Shown here: piece after piece, positions 8,797 through 16,852 of the stretch
Position numbering within the stretch: position 1 is the stretch's first letter
How the letters are laid out: each line of letters starts with the position of its first letter
Assembly: GCF_000520975.1 (NCBI RefSeq)
Contig: NZ_JACB01000040.1
Span: forward strand, 44,789 to 108,788
Source of the DNA: Aquimarina megaterium XH134
GTDB taxonomy: Bacteria; Bacteroidota; Bacteroidia; Flavobacteriales; Flavobacteriaceae
Length of the DNA: 64,000 nucleotides
Direction: 5' to 3'
Made by a program: the position numbers and the translations under genes
The notes under the pieces: model-generated
Told to the model about the DNA's origin: nothing
The model's database searches: none
What the model saw: the letters and a program-made list of their open reading frames with translations, nothing else

Positions 8797-10119
8797 TTAA
8801 TAATGACATTTACCACATTCCAGACCACCCATTTGAGCAGCTGTCAATTGGTCTACACCATATTTTTTAGAAAGTTCTTTATGAATTTTCTCATAATACT
8901 TGTTATCAGCAATTTTCACATTGGTCTCTCTATGACAATTAACACACCACCCCATAGTAAGCGGAGCATACTGATACATAATTTCCATTTCCTCTACCGG
9001 ACCATGACATGTCTGACACTCTATTCCTGCAACACTTACGTGCTGAGAGTGATTAAAGTATGCAAAATCAGGAAGGTTATGAATACGAACCCATTTTACA
9101 GGCTGAGTATCACCAGTATATGCTTGTGTATTAGTATCCCAACCTACCGCTTTGTATAACTTTTGAATCTCACCATCATAGAATTCTTTAGAGTATTCTT
9201 CTGTTGCAGTAGCATCAGCTACCTCACTAATAGACTTATGACAGTTCATACAAACATTAAGAGAAGGAATTCCCGATGTTTTACTAACTCTTGCAGAAGA
9301 GTGACAATATTTACATTCTATCTTATTATCACCAGCATGAATTTTATGAGAATAGTGTATTGGTTGAACAGGCTGATATCCTTGATCAACTCCTATCTGC
9401 ATAAAGTATCCATATACAAAGTAACCGCTCGCAAGTAATAAGAAAATGGCAGTAACCATAACCAAGAATTGGTTTTGAATAAATGCTTTCCAGATTGGGG
9501 TTCTTTCTTCTGCTTGTGGCAACTCTACATTATTAGCTTCTGCAAAGCTTCTTAGTGTCTTATTAACAAGGAATAAAACCACAACCAGCATCAAAAATAC
9601 TAGTGCTAATATTGCTAAAATCACATTAGAAGAAACCCCTGAGTTTCCACCACCTCCAGAAGCAGTATCGCTTCCTGGAACAGGTGCAGGCGGATCTGCT
9701 TTAGGCTCCATTACATAGGCCAAAATATTATCAATATCACCATCTGTTAACTGCGGAAAAGCATTCATTGCAGTTTTGTTATACTCTTCGAAAACAGCAA
9801 CAGCTTGCGCATCACCAGAAGCGACCATAGCTGCACTATTCTTTATCCATGAATATAACCATGCTCTGTCATACTTATCAGCAACTCCAAAAAGAGCAGG
9901 ACCAACTGCTTTTTTATACCGCTTATGACAAGCTGCACAAAGTGATTTAAACAACTCTTCTCCCTTAGCGACATCTCCTCCAGACGAAGCTTCAGTTACA
10001 GCAGCGTTATCAACAGCCGCTTCATCCTGCCCAAAGACAGGGTTAAAAAAAGTAAATAAAAAAACAGTTCCTAGGATTAGGATTTTAGAGGCTGAATTTC
10101 GGTGTTTCACCTGTTTCAT
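8797..10119 (-). CDS. actA: Alternative complex III multihaem subunit ActA, with N-terminal monohaem domain
   Basis: First gene of the respiratory operon (440 aa). A signal peptide ends near FGQDEA (residue 31). The first haem site is CAACH at 61-65 in a class I cytochrome domain. Membrane helices follow at about 163-185 and 213-237. The C-terminal half has five CxxCH sites: CKYCH, CMNCH, CQTCH, CVNCH and CGKCH (the last at residues 435-439), plus free histidines (YSHKIH, FNHSQH) suited to bis-His ligation. The usual ActA is the pentahaem part alone, so this is an extra monohaem domain fused in front, six haems in all. A TAnnTTTG -7 box lies about 95 bases upstream. Confidence 0.94.
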   Translation of the reverse strand: MKQVKHRNSASKILILGTVFLFTFFNPVFGQDEAAVDNAAVTEASSGGDVAKGEELFKSLCAACHKRYKKAVGPALFGVADKYDRAWLYSWIKNSAAMVASGDAQAVAVFEEYNKTAMNAFPQLTDGDIDNILAYVMEPKADPPAPVPGSDTASGGGGNSGVSSNVILAILALVFLMLVVVLFLVNKTLRSFAEANNVELPQAEERTPIWKAFIQNQFLVMVTAIFLLLASGYFVYGYFMQIGVDQGYQPVQPIHYSHKIHAGDNKIECKYCHSSARVSKTSGIPSLNVCMNCHKSISEVADATATEEYSKEFYDGEIQKLYKAVGWDTNTQAYTGDTQPVKWVRIHNLPDFAYFNHSQHVSVAGIECQTCHGPVEEMEIMYQYAPLTMGWCVNCHRETNVKIADNKYYEKIHKELSKKYGVDQLTAAQMGGLECGKCHY

Positions 10120-10210
10120 ATTATCAAGTAGAATTATCGTCTTAATTTTGGTATGGTTTTTTCATTAATATCTTAAAAAAGATATAAAACCGGCACTTTT
10201 AATTCGACGA

Positions 10211-10218
10211 CAAAAGTA
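10211..10218 (-). promoter_or_regulatory. -7 box of the act-cox operon
   Basis: On the minus strand this reads TACTTTTG, an exact match to the Bacteroidota -7 consensus TAnnTTTG, 92 bases before the actA start. No convincing -33 TTG is seen at the usual 17-21 nt. The leader between contains a small hairpin, ATATCTT-N4-AAGATAT near 10171-10188. Confidence 0.5.
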
Positions 10219-10316
10219 CTATAATTAGTCGATTTTAGAAATGTTAGAGAACCGTTAACTCTTAATTTATAACAATTCTAAATAATATTTTTTAATGATT
10301 TTGAGTTATTAAACTT

Positions 10317-10324
10317 TACCTTTG
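10317..10324 (+). promoter_or_regulatory. -7 box of the SPOR-domain gene
   Basis: TACCTTTG matches TAnnTTTG exactly and lies 17 bases before the ATG at 10342, giving a very short leader. A TTTTG at 10299-10303 is closer (13 nt) than the usual -33 spacing. Confidence 0.5.
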
Positions 10325-10341
10325 CATCAAATCAATTTGTA

Positions 10342-10806
10342 ATGAGAATGTTAAACACCACAAACCATATTTTTCTGTTTGGTTTTTACCTTATAATTAC
10401 CAGCACTTTAACCGCTCAGGATACCACAAATATTACTCCTGAAACTCCAAATCAGCCCGATTTTGTACCCGTAAACATATTACCACAACCAGAAGCGTCT
10501 GTAACTATCAATCAAGATCCACGAATAAAAATGCTTCTTGATATAAAATCTAAGATGGAAAAAGATGGAGAATTTAGTGATCGCTACAAGATTCAGTTAT
10601 ATTATGGTAATTTAAATAAGGCAAATGAAATAATAAGAGCCTCAAAAGAAGCTTTTCCAAAATGGAGTTCGTCGATCCAATGGGAAACACCTAATTACAA
10701 AGTATGGATGGGAAACTATCGCACAAGGCTTGAAGCCGACAGAGCATTAAAAGAAGTGCACACCAAATTCCCTAATGCATTCATATTTAGACCAGAAAAA
10801 AAATAA
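10342..10806 (+). CDS. Secreted SPOR-domain protein
   Basis: A 154-residue protein with a signal peptide (cleavage probably after TLTAQ, residue 25), a Pro-rich linker (about 30-60) and a C-terminal SPOR domain (about 78-150). The SPOR pattern is seen as YKIQLYYGNLNKANEIIRASKEAFP and YKVWMGNYRTRLEADRALKEVHTKFPNAF-like spacing, ending with IFRPEKK. SPOR domains bind denuded glycan strands of peptidoglycan, so a periplasmic role at the septum or cell wall is likely; no catalytic domain is attached. It is a single-gene unit, with its own -7 box just upstream and a bidirectional terminator shared with infB just downstream. Confidence 0.85.
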   Translation: MRMLNTTNHIFLFGFYLIITSTLTAQDTTNITPETPNQPDFVPVNILPQPEASVTINQDPRIKMLLDIKSKMEKDGEFSDRYKIQLYYGNLNKANEIIRASKEAFPKWSSSIQWETPNYKVWMGNYRTRLEADRALKEVHTKFPNAFIFRPEKK

Positions 10807-10830
10807 AGATTCTTCTTATTCATAAATAAT

Positions 10831-10858
10831 AAAACCCGATGTTTTCACATCGGGTTTT
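10831..10858. terminator. Bidirectional intrinsic terminator
   Basis: Perfect 12-bp stem AAAACCCGATGT / ACATCGGGTTTT around a TTTC loop, with T-runs on both sides. It sits between the convergent SPOR gene (ends 10806) and infB (ends 10884) and serves both. Confidence 0.9.
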
Positions 10859-10883
10859 ATTATTTACTAAATTATCCTAGATA

Positions 10884-13706
10884 TTATAGCTTCTTCTTTA
10901 CGGCTACTTCTTGATAAGCCTCTACTATATCACCTTCTTTAATATCATTATAATTCTTAATTTGTAGACCACAGTCATATCCTTTTGCTACTTCTTTTAC
11001 ATCATCTTTAAATCTTTTTAAAGAAGCAAACTCACCTGTATATACTACAACACCTTCTCGAATCAAGCGTACACCAGAATTTCGGAAAAGTTTACCTGTA
11101 AGAACCATACATCCTGCAATTGTACCAACTTTAGAGATCTTAAATGTTTCTCTAATTTCTGCAGTTCCTGTAACTTCTTCTTTCATTACCGGAGAAAGCA
11201 TTCCTTCCATTGCATCTTTAAGATCATTAATAGCATCATAGATAATCGAATATGTTCTGATATCAATTTCTTCTTTATCTGCAACCTGTCTGGCATTACC
11301 AGCTGGTCTAACATTAAATCCAATAATAATAGCATCAGATGCAGATGCCAGCAACACATCACTTTCTGTAATTGCTCCTACTGCTTTATGAATGATATTT
11401 ACATGAATTTCTTCCGTAGACAATTTCTGGAACGAATCTGTTAACGCCTCTACAGAACCATCAACATCTCCTTTAAGAATAATATTAAGCTCTTTAAAGT
11501 CTCCTAAGGCAATTCGACGTCCGATCTCATCTAGTGTAATATGTCGTTGTGTACGCACAGATTGTTCTCTATGTAATTGTGCTCGTTTTGAAGCAATATC
11601 TTTAGCTTCTCTCTCATCTTCTAATACACTAAACTTATCTCCCGCTTGTGGAGCACCATCTAATCCAAGGATTGAAACTGGTGTAGAAGGCCCTGCCTCT
11701 TTTACGCTATTTCCTCGTTCATCCTGCATCGCCTTAATCTTACCGCTATTTTTACCTGCAAGAACATAATCTCCTATTTTAAGCGTACCTGTTTGTACTA
11801 AAATAGTAGACACATAACCACGCCCTTTATCTAAAAACGCTTCTACAACTGTACCCGACGCTAATCGATTCGGATTTGCTTTAAGTTCTAGTATCTCAGC
11901 TTCAAGAAGTACTTTTTCAAGTAATTCTTTAACTCCTAATCCAGTTTTAGCAGAAATATCATGGGATTGGATTTTTCCTCCCCAATCTTCTACTAATAAA
12001 TTCATAGAAGCTAGTTTTTCTTTTATCTTTTCAGGATTTGCTTCTTGCCTATCTACTTTATTAATAGCAAACACAATAGGAACTCCTGCTGCCTGAGCAT
12101 GACTAATCGCTTCTTTGGTCTGTGGCATCACATCGTCATCTGCTGCAATTACAATAATAGCTAAATCTGTTACCTGCGCACCACGTGCACGCATTGCGGT
12201 AAATGCTTCGTGACCAGGTGTATCTAAAAACGCTATTTTCTGTCCATTTTCTAACTGCACTCCATAGGCTCCGATATGCTGGGTAATCCCACCACTCTCA
12301 CCAGCTATTACATTTTCTTCTCGAATATAATCAAGTAGAGATGTTTTACCATGATCAACATGTCCCATCACAGTTACAATTGGTGCTCTTTCTTCTAAAT
12401 CCTCGGGAGCATCTACAATTTCTTCTATAGACTCCTCGATATCTGCAGTTACAAAATTAACTTCATAACCAAATTCATCTGCTACAATAGAAAGAGTCTC
12501 TGCATCTAAACGCTGATTCATTGTCACCATTATTCCTAATGACATACAAGCCGAAATAATATCGGTGGTTGGCACACTCATCATCGTAGCAACCTCAGAA
12601 GCTGTAACAAATTCTGTTACCTTAAGTACTTTACTTTCTTGTTCTTGTTGTGCTACATCATCTTCTGCTTTCTGACGATGCTGATCTCTCTTATCTCTAC
12701 GATATTTAGCCGCTTTTGACTTATTAGATTTTCCTTGTAATTTTTCAAGAGTTTCTCGTACTTGTTTTTGTACTTCTTCTTCACTTGGCTCTTCTTTTAC
12801 AATAGCAGGTCGTTTACCTTTTGCAGGTCCTCTTCCTCTATTTCCACCTCGGTTACCACCACCAGACTGACCTCCTGGTCTACCGCCGCCAGATCCTTGA
12901 GAACCACCTCCTTCTTTACTAATTCTTCGTCGGCGTTTTTTTGCTGCATCACCTGCATTCGAAGATTTCTTATCAGATTTATCTTCTTTCTTTTTAGCAG
13001 GTTTTTTAAATTGAGTTAAATCAATTTTCTGACCTGTGAAATTAGGGCCATCTAATTTCTTATATTGAGTTTTAACCTTCTCTGGCTCTACAGAAACCTC
13101 AGCTTCCACTTCTGGCGCTGGAGTTTCAGGCTTATTTTTGCTCACAACAGGCTCTACAGGTTTATCTTCTTTTATTTCTTTTGGCGCTTGTCGCGTTATT
13201 TTAATTCCTTTTTTCTGAGGTCTATTTGAAACTACTTCTGGAGTTTTGCTTTTTGCCTCTTCCTTTTCTTTTACCTTTTCTTCTACCTTCTCTACCTTAG
13301 GAGCTTCAACTACTTTTTCTTCGGGCTTTGCAGTATTATCTTCTTGCTTTTCTCCTTCCAGTTCAATCTTACCTACTTGCTTAGGTCCACTTAATTGAGC
13401 TTTGGCTTTCACAACTTCACGAGCTTCTGCACGTTTACGTTTTTCTTCCTGTTCATTTTCGATCTGCACTCGCAACGCTTCTTTCTCTTTCTTCTTTTCT
13501 TCCCCGACTTCCTTTGAAGCTACTTTTTTACTCTTATCCGTTTGAAATTCATCAAACAAGAGCTGATAAATCTCCGAAGAAATTTTTGTAGTAGGACGCG
13601 CATCTATCTCATGACCTTTTGAGTTCAAAAAGTCAACAGCCCGATCTAGCGAGATATTGAATTCGCGTAATACTTTATTTAGTCTCATTGTTCCTGCTTC
13701 AGCCAT
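10884..13706 (-). CDS. infB: Translation initiation factor IF-2
   Basis: IF-2 is the GTPase that places initiator fMet-tRNA on the 30S subunit and promotes 50S joining. The 940 residues consist of a long N-terminal region of charged low complexity (about 60-340, Lys/Glu-rich then Gly/Arg-rich), an IF2_N element (about 365-415), then the GTPase domain with G1 VMGHVDHGKTSLL (about 445), G3 DTPGHEAF, and G4 NKVD, followed by domains II, III and C2. The start encodes MAEAGTMRLNKV, typical of Bacteroidota. It is the third gene of the rimP-nusA-infB operon, 43 bases after nusA, and ends at the bidirectional terminator 10831-10858. Confidence 0.98.
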   Translation of the reverse strand: MAEAGTMRLNKVLREFNISLDRAVDFLNSKGHEIDARPTTKISSEIYQLLFDEFQTDKSKKVASKEVGEEKKKEKEALRVQIENEQEEKRKRAEAREVVKAKAQLSGPKQVGKIELEGEKQEDNTAKPEEKVVEAPKVEKVEEKVKEKEEAKSKTPEVVSNRPQKKGIKITRQAPKEIKEDKPVEPVVSKNKPETPAPEVEAEVSVEPEKVKTQYKKLDGPNFTGQKIDLTQFKKPAKKKEDKSDKKSSNAGDAAKKRRRRISKEGGGSQGSGGGRPGGQSGGGNRGGNRGRGPAKGKRPAIVKEEPSEEEVQKQVRETLEKLQGKSNKSKAAKYRRDKRDQHRQKAEDDVAQQEQESKVLKVTEFVTASEVATMMSVPTTDIISACMSLGIMVTMNQRLDAETLSIVADEFGYEVNFVTADIEESIEEIVDAPEDLEERAPIVTVMGHVDHGKTSLLDYIREENVIAGESGGITQHIGAYGVQLENGQKIAFLDTPGHEAFTAMRARGAQVTDLAIIVIAADDDVMPQTKEAISHAQAAGVPIVFAINKVDRQEANPEKIKEKLASMNLLVEDWGGKIQSHDISAKTGLGVKELLEKVLLEAEILELKANPNRLASGTVVEAFLDKGRGYVSTILVQTGTLKIGDYVLAGKNSGKIKAMQDERGNSVKEAGPSTPVSILGLDGAPQAGDKFSVLEDEREAKDIASKRAQLHREQSVRTQRHITLDEIGRRIALGDFKELNIILKGDVDGSVEALTDSFQKLSTEEIHVNIIHKAVGAITESDVLLASASDAIIIGFNVRPAGNARQVADKEEIDIRTYSIIYDAINDLKDAMEGMLSPVMKEEVTGTAEIRETFKISKVGTIAGCMVLTGKLFRNSGVRLIREGVVVYTGEFASLKRFKDDVKEVAKGYDCGLQIKNYNDIKEGDIVEAYQEVAVKKKL

Positions 13707-13749
13707 AAATGCCTTTTATTTAATGCTCAAATATAATTAATTGTGATTA

Positions 13750-14982
13750 TTAATCTTCAAATTCAGATTTTAATATTCTAATCACTTCGCCTACTGTCTC
13801 TTCTTCAAGGTCAGTTCGCTTTACTAAATCACTAATATCCTGTTCTAAAATACTCTTTGCTGTATCCAAACCAATTTTAGAAAATTCTTCAATAATCCAT
13901 GAGTCGATTTCATCAGAAAACTCTGTAAGCTCTACATCTTCTTCTACACCTTCTCTAAATACATCTATCTCATAACCTGTTAATTGCCCTGCCAATCTAA
14001 TATTATGACCTCCTCGACCAATAGCTTTAGAAACCTCTTCTGGTCTTAGCATTACTTCTGCTCGACTGGTCTCTTCATTAATCTTTATAGAAGTTACTTT
14101 CGCAGGACTTAACGCTCTGGTAATAAATAATTGTAAATTATTTGTATAATTAATAACATCAATATTTTCATTACCCAATTCTCTTACGATACCATGTATA
14201 CGAGAACCTTTCATACCAACACATGCTCCTACAGGATCAATTCTGTCATCATACGAATCTACAGCAACTTTTGCTTTTTCTCCAGGAATTCTAACTACTT
14301 TTTTAACTGTAATTAATCCATCAAACACTTCTGGTATTTCTGATTCGAACAATTTCTCTAAAAACAGAGGTGATGTTCTAGACATAACAATAGATGGTTT
14401 ATTACCTTTAAGCTCTACAGATTCGATTACTCCTCGTACATTTTCTCCTTTCCTAAAAAAATCAGAAGGTATTTGTCTATCCTTAGGCAATATAATCTCA
14501 TTACCTTCGTCATCCAACATTATAATCGCTCTATGACGAATATGATGAACCTCTGCAGTATAAATCTCTCCTTCTAATTCTTTAAACTGTTTATAAATAT
14601 TAGTATTGTCGTGTTCATGGATTTTAGAAATCAAATTCTGGCGCAATGCCAATATAGAACGTCTTCCTAAATCTATAAGCTTAACTTCTTCTGATACGTC
14701 TTCACCTACCTCAAAATCAGGCTCTATTTTTTGTGCTTCAGTTAGTGATATTTCTTGATTACCATCTTCAACCTCTCCATCTCCTACTACAATACGGTTT
14801 CTCCAAATTTCTAAATCTCCCTTATCAGGATTTATAATGATATCGAAATTGTCATCACTACCAAACTTCTTCTTTAGAGCATTTCTAAATACATCTTCTA
14901 AGATCGACATTAAAGTAACACGATCTATAAATTTATCATCCTTGAATTCTGAAAATGATTCTATTAATGCGATATTTTCCAT
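13750..14982 (-). CDS. nusA: Transcription termination/antitermination factor NusA
   Basis: NusA binds RNA polymerase and nascent RNA and modulates pausing, intrinsic termination and antitermination. The 410 residues hold the N-terminal polymerase-binding domain (1-125), an S1 domain (about 132-200), KH1 (about 225-290) and KH2 (about 300-370, with AIGRGGHNIRLAGQLTGYEI). The acidic repeats at the C-terminus of the E. coli protein are absent, leaving only a short acidic tail, as is usual outside proteobacteria. It lies 15 bases after rimP. The operon's leader contains a terminator-like hairpin, so NusA may act on its own expression (inference). Confidence 0.97.
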   Translation of the reverse strand: MENIALIESFSEFKDDKFIDRVTLMSILEDVFRNALKKKFGSDDNFDIIINPDKGDLEIWRNRIVVGDGEVEDGNQEISLTEAQKIEPDFEVGEDVSEEVKLIDLGRRSILALRQNLISKIHEHDNTNIYKQFKELEGEIYTAEVHHIRHRAIIMLDDEGNEIILPKDRQIPSDFFRKGENVRGVIESVELKGNKPSIVMSRTSPLFLEKLFESEIPEVFDGLITVKKVVRIPGEKAKVAVDSYDDRIDPVGACVGMKGSRIHGIVRELGNENIDVINYTNNLQLFITRALSPAKVTSIKINEETSRAEVMLRPEEVSKAIGRGGHNIRLAGQLTGYEIDVFREGVEEDVELTEFSDEIDSWIIEEFSKIGLDTAKSILEQDISDLVKRTDLEEETVGEVIRILKSEFED

Positions 14983-14997
14983 ATCAATATATTATAA

Positions 14998-15462
14998 TTA
15001 AAATGTTATCATAACTTTTGCTTCTACAATATTTTCATAAGCTATATTAGCTTCTTTAGTAACGGTTACTTTACCTTTACCTACTGGCTTAGGCTCCCGT
15101 GTTTTCCACGTTAAGACAACTGCATCTTCGGTCGCCGAGATCAGCTCTCCTTCGATCGTTTCTTCGGTTGTTTTTACCTTAAGTTTTCTACCCACATTCT
15201 TTTTGTATTGCCGAACATGCTTCAGACCTTCAGAAACGCCAGAAGACATCACCTGAAGAGAGAAGTCTTCTTCTTCTCTATCTAAATTGTGCTCAATTGC
15301 CCTGCTTACAGCAATACAATCTTCTACTTTCACACCATTATCACCATCAATAATAATTTCAATACTATTGTCGGGATGAATTTTACTTTCAATTAGAAAT
15401 AAGGACGGATTTTCTTGAAGTGCCCCCTCTAATAAATTCTGAACTTTGTCTTTTAATGACAT
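14998..15462 (-). CDS. rimP: Ribosome maturation factor RimP
   Basis: RimP (154 aa) helps assemble the 30S subunit. The ATG at 15462 (MSLKDKVQNLLEG) is chosen; a longer in-frame reading from 15498 would translate through the leader hairpin and is rejected. The family pattern is seen in IHPDNSIEIIIDGDNGVKVEDCIAVSRAIE and the LQVMSSGVSEGL segment, with a C-terminal SH3-like domain (about 85-154). First gene of rimP-nusA-infB, with a strong promoter at 15523-15553. Confidence 0.93.
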   Translation of the reverse strand: MSLKDKVQNLLEGALQENPSLFLIESKIHPDNSIEIIIDGDNGVKVEDCIAVSRAIEHNLDREEEDFSLQVMSSGVSEGLKHVRQYKKNVGRKLKVKTTEETIEGELISATEDAVVLTWKTREPKPVGKGKVTVTKEANIAYENIVEAKVMITF

Positions 15463-15470
15463 AAATAGAT

Positions 15471-15496
15471 AAAAAGAGGGGACTTCTCGTCCCCTC
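15471..15496 (-). promoter_or_regulatory. Terminator-like hairpin in the rimP leader (putative attenuator)
   Basis: On the minus strand: GAGGGGAC, loop GAGAA, GTCCCCTC, then TTTTT. The perfect 8-bp GC-rich stem with a U-run is the form of an intrinsic terminator, but it is downstream of the operon's promoter and only 9 bases before the rimP ATG. No other gene reads into it from the right. It is therefore a candidate attenuator of rimP-nusA-infB. Confidence 0.6.
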
Positions 15497-15522
15497 ATCC
15501 TGGTTTTTTAATTTCAACGGTG

Positions 15523-15553
15523 CAAAGATAGTAATAATATCTTATATACAAAA
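15523..15553 (-). promoter_or_regulatory. Promoter of rimP-nusA-infB
   Basis: Minus strand TTTTG (15549-15553), an 18-nt spacer, then TATCTTTG (15523-15530): a full match to the Bacteroidota -33/-7 promoter. Transcription should begin near 15517, leaving a leader of about 55 nt before rimP. Confidence 0.75.
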
Positions 15554-15686
15554 TATCGCTAAGAATGAATTTATTCGTAAATTTAAGATATACTATACAA
15601 ACAGCTTCTTACTTAAACCATATAACCATCAATATGTTCTAAATTCAAAGTGATAAACGAATAACATATTTCAAAAAAGCAGTATT

Positions 15687-16520
15687 ATGATTAAAAGTAT
15701 ACTAGTTCCAACAGATTTTTCTAAACAAGCCGAAAGCGCACTAAAAGTAGCCGCTCAAATAGCGAAAAAAAATAATGCCAAAATCTATCTGTTACATATT
15801 TTAGAACTCCCTATGCATCTTACAGATTTAATGTCTTCTGGAGCACCAGGACCTGCACCAGAGGCCGTTTTTTTTATGAAACAAACCCATAAAAAATTTG
15901 AAGAAGTACTAAATCAGGATTATTTAAAAGATATTGATGTCATTGAGACTGTAAATTTTGAAGACGTATTGCATGGGATTATTAATTCGAGCACCAAAAA
16001 CAATATAGACATCATCATCATGGGGTCTCATGGCTCCACTGGTTTTGAAGAATTATTTATAGGCTCTAATGCGGAAAAAGTGGTGCGAACATCAAAAAAA
16101 CCAGTATTAGTTATCAAAGAAGATTGTGATATTTTTGAAATTAATGACTTTGTATATGCTACAAATTTTGATGATGAAGATAAACCATGTCTTTTAGCAG
16201 CACACGATTTTTCTAAATCAATTCAAGCAAAACTTCATTTAGTATGGATAAATACAGCTAATGGATTTAAAACCACTTATGAGACCGAAGAAAAAATGAA
16301 TAATATGATCTCTAATCTAGCCATAGAGGGGTATAGTTTAAACATCTATAACGACAATACCGTAGAAAAAGGAATACTTAATTTTGCCGACTCTATCAAT
16401 GCAGGTATGATCGGCATTAGCACTCATGGCAGAAAAGGAATATCACACTTTATTAACGGAAGCTTAGGGGAAGACGTTGTAAATCATGCAAAAAGACCAG
16501 TACTCACTTTTAAAATTTAA
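15687..16520 (+). CDS. Universal stress protein, two tandem UspA domains
   Basis: A cytoplasmic protein of 277 residues with two UspA folds (about 1-146 and 152-277). Each domain keeps the nucleotide-binding signature: GSHGSTG-N9-GS...VVRTSKKPVLVIK in the first and STHGRKG-N9-GS...VVNHAKRPVLTFK in the second, so ATP binding is likely in both. The start MIKSILVPTDFSKQAE is the family start. It is monocistronic and ends at a strong terminator (16541-16572). Its exact stress role cannot be told from sequence. Confidence 0.93.
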   Translation: MIKSILVPTDFSKQAESALKVAAQIAKKNNAKIYLLHILELPMHLTDLMSSGAPGPAPEAVFFMKQTHKKFEEVLNQDYLKDIDVIETVNFEDVLHGIINSSTKNNIDIIIMGSHGSTGFEELFIGSNAEKVVRTSKKPVLVIKEDCDIFEINDFVYATNFDDEDKPCLLAAHDFSKSIQAKLHLVWINTANGFKTTYETEEKMNNMISNLAIEGYSLNIYNDNTVEKGILNFADSINAGMIGISTHGRKGISHFINGSLGEDVVNHAKRPVLTFKI

Positions 16521-16540
16521 TAGCCATTACTACTAAAAAT

Positions 16541-16572
16541 AAAAAAGGAGCAAATAAATTTGCTCCTTTTTT
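16541..16572. terminator. Intrinsic terminator after usp gene
   Basis: AAAAAAGGAGCAAAT pairs with ATTTGCTCCTTTTTT around a 2-nt centre, with T-runs in both directions. It terminates the usp transcript (plus) and probably the tRNA-Gln transcript (minus), which ends 3 bases away. Confidence 0.9.
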
Positions 16573-16574
16573 GT

Positions 16575-16646
16575 TGGCCTACTAGGGCTCGAACCTAGAC
16601 TCTTCTGGACCAAAACCAGACGTGTTGCCAGTTACACCATAGGCCA
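16575..16646 (-). tRNA. tRNA-Gln(TTG)
   Basis: The 72-nt minus-strand sequence folds as a tRNA: acceptor stem TGGCCTA / TAGGCCA (7 perfect pairs), anticodon stem TCTGG / CCAGA around the loop TTTTGGT giving anticodon TTG (Gln, codon CAA), and a T arm CTAGG-TTCGAGC-CCTAG. CCA is not encoded. It has its own promoter just upstream. Confidence 0.95.
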
Positions 16647-16663
16647 ATACGTGTTTGCGGGTG

Positions 16664-16695
16664 CAAATTTAAAATTTTCTTTTGGCTCTGCAAAC
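16664..16695 (-). promoter_or_regulatory. Promoter of tRNA-Gln
   Basis: Minus strand GTTTG (16691-16695), 19-nt spacer, TAAATTTG (16664-16671), an exact -33/-7 match. The start point would be a few bases before the tRNA 5' end. Confidence 0.7.
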
Positions 16696-16816
16696 ATTTT
16701 TTAAAATTTATTCTACTAAATCAATAATCTATTTATAAAACTGCTGTTAAATGTCTAAAATATAAACTTCTGTTAAGCGTTTCCTAAAAAAACTAAGGTT
16801 AAAGTATTTTTATTAT

Positions 16817-16824
16817 TAAATTCG
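16817..16824 (+). promoter_or_regulatory. Possible -7 box of the DUF2723 gene
   Basis: TAAATTCG, the TAnnTTCG variant that recurs in this window (also at 34762), 29 bases before the ATG at 16853. Confidence 0.4.
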
Positions 16825-16852
16825 CCACACGTTATATAACTGAATAAATCTT

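Noticed and set aside
8728..9438. Two plus-strand open frames (143 and 91 codons) opposite actA
   Set aside because: They are antisense to a conserved multihaem gene, have no family features and show Cys/Ile/Thr-rich composition typical of a mirrored frame.
15463..15498. Longer start for rimP at 15498
   Set aside because: It would translate through the leader hairpin and lacks family similarity; MSLKDK at 15462 is the normal start.
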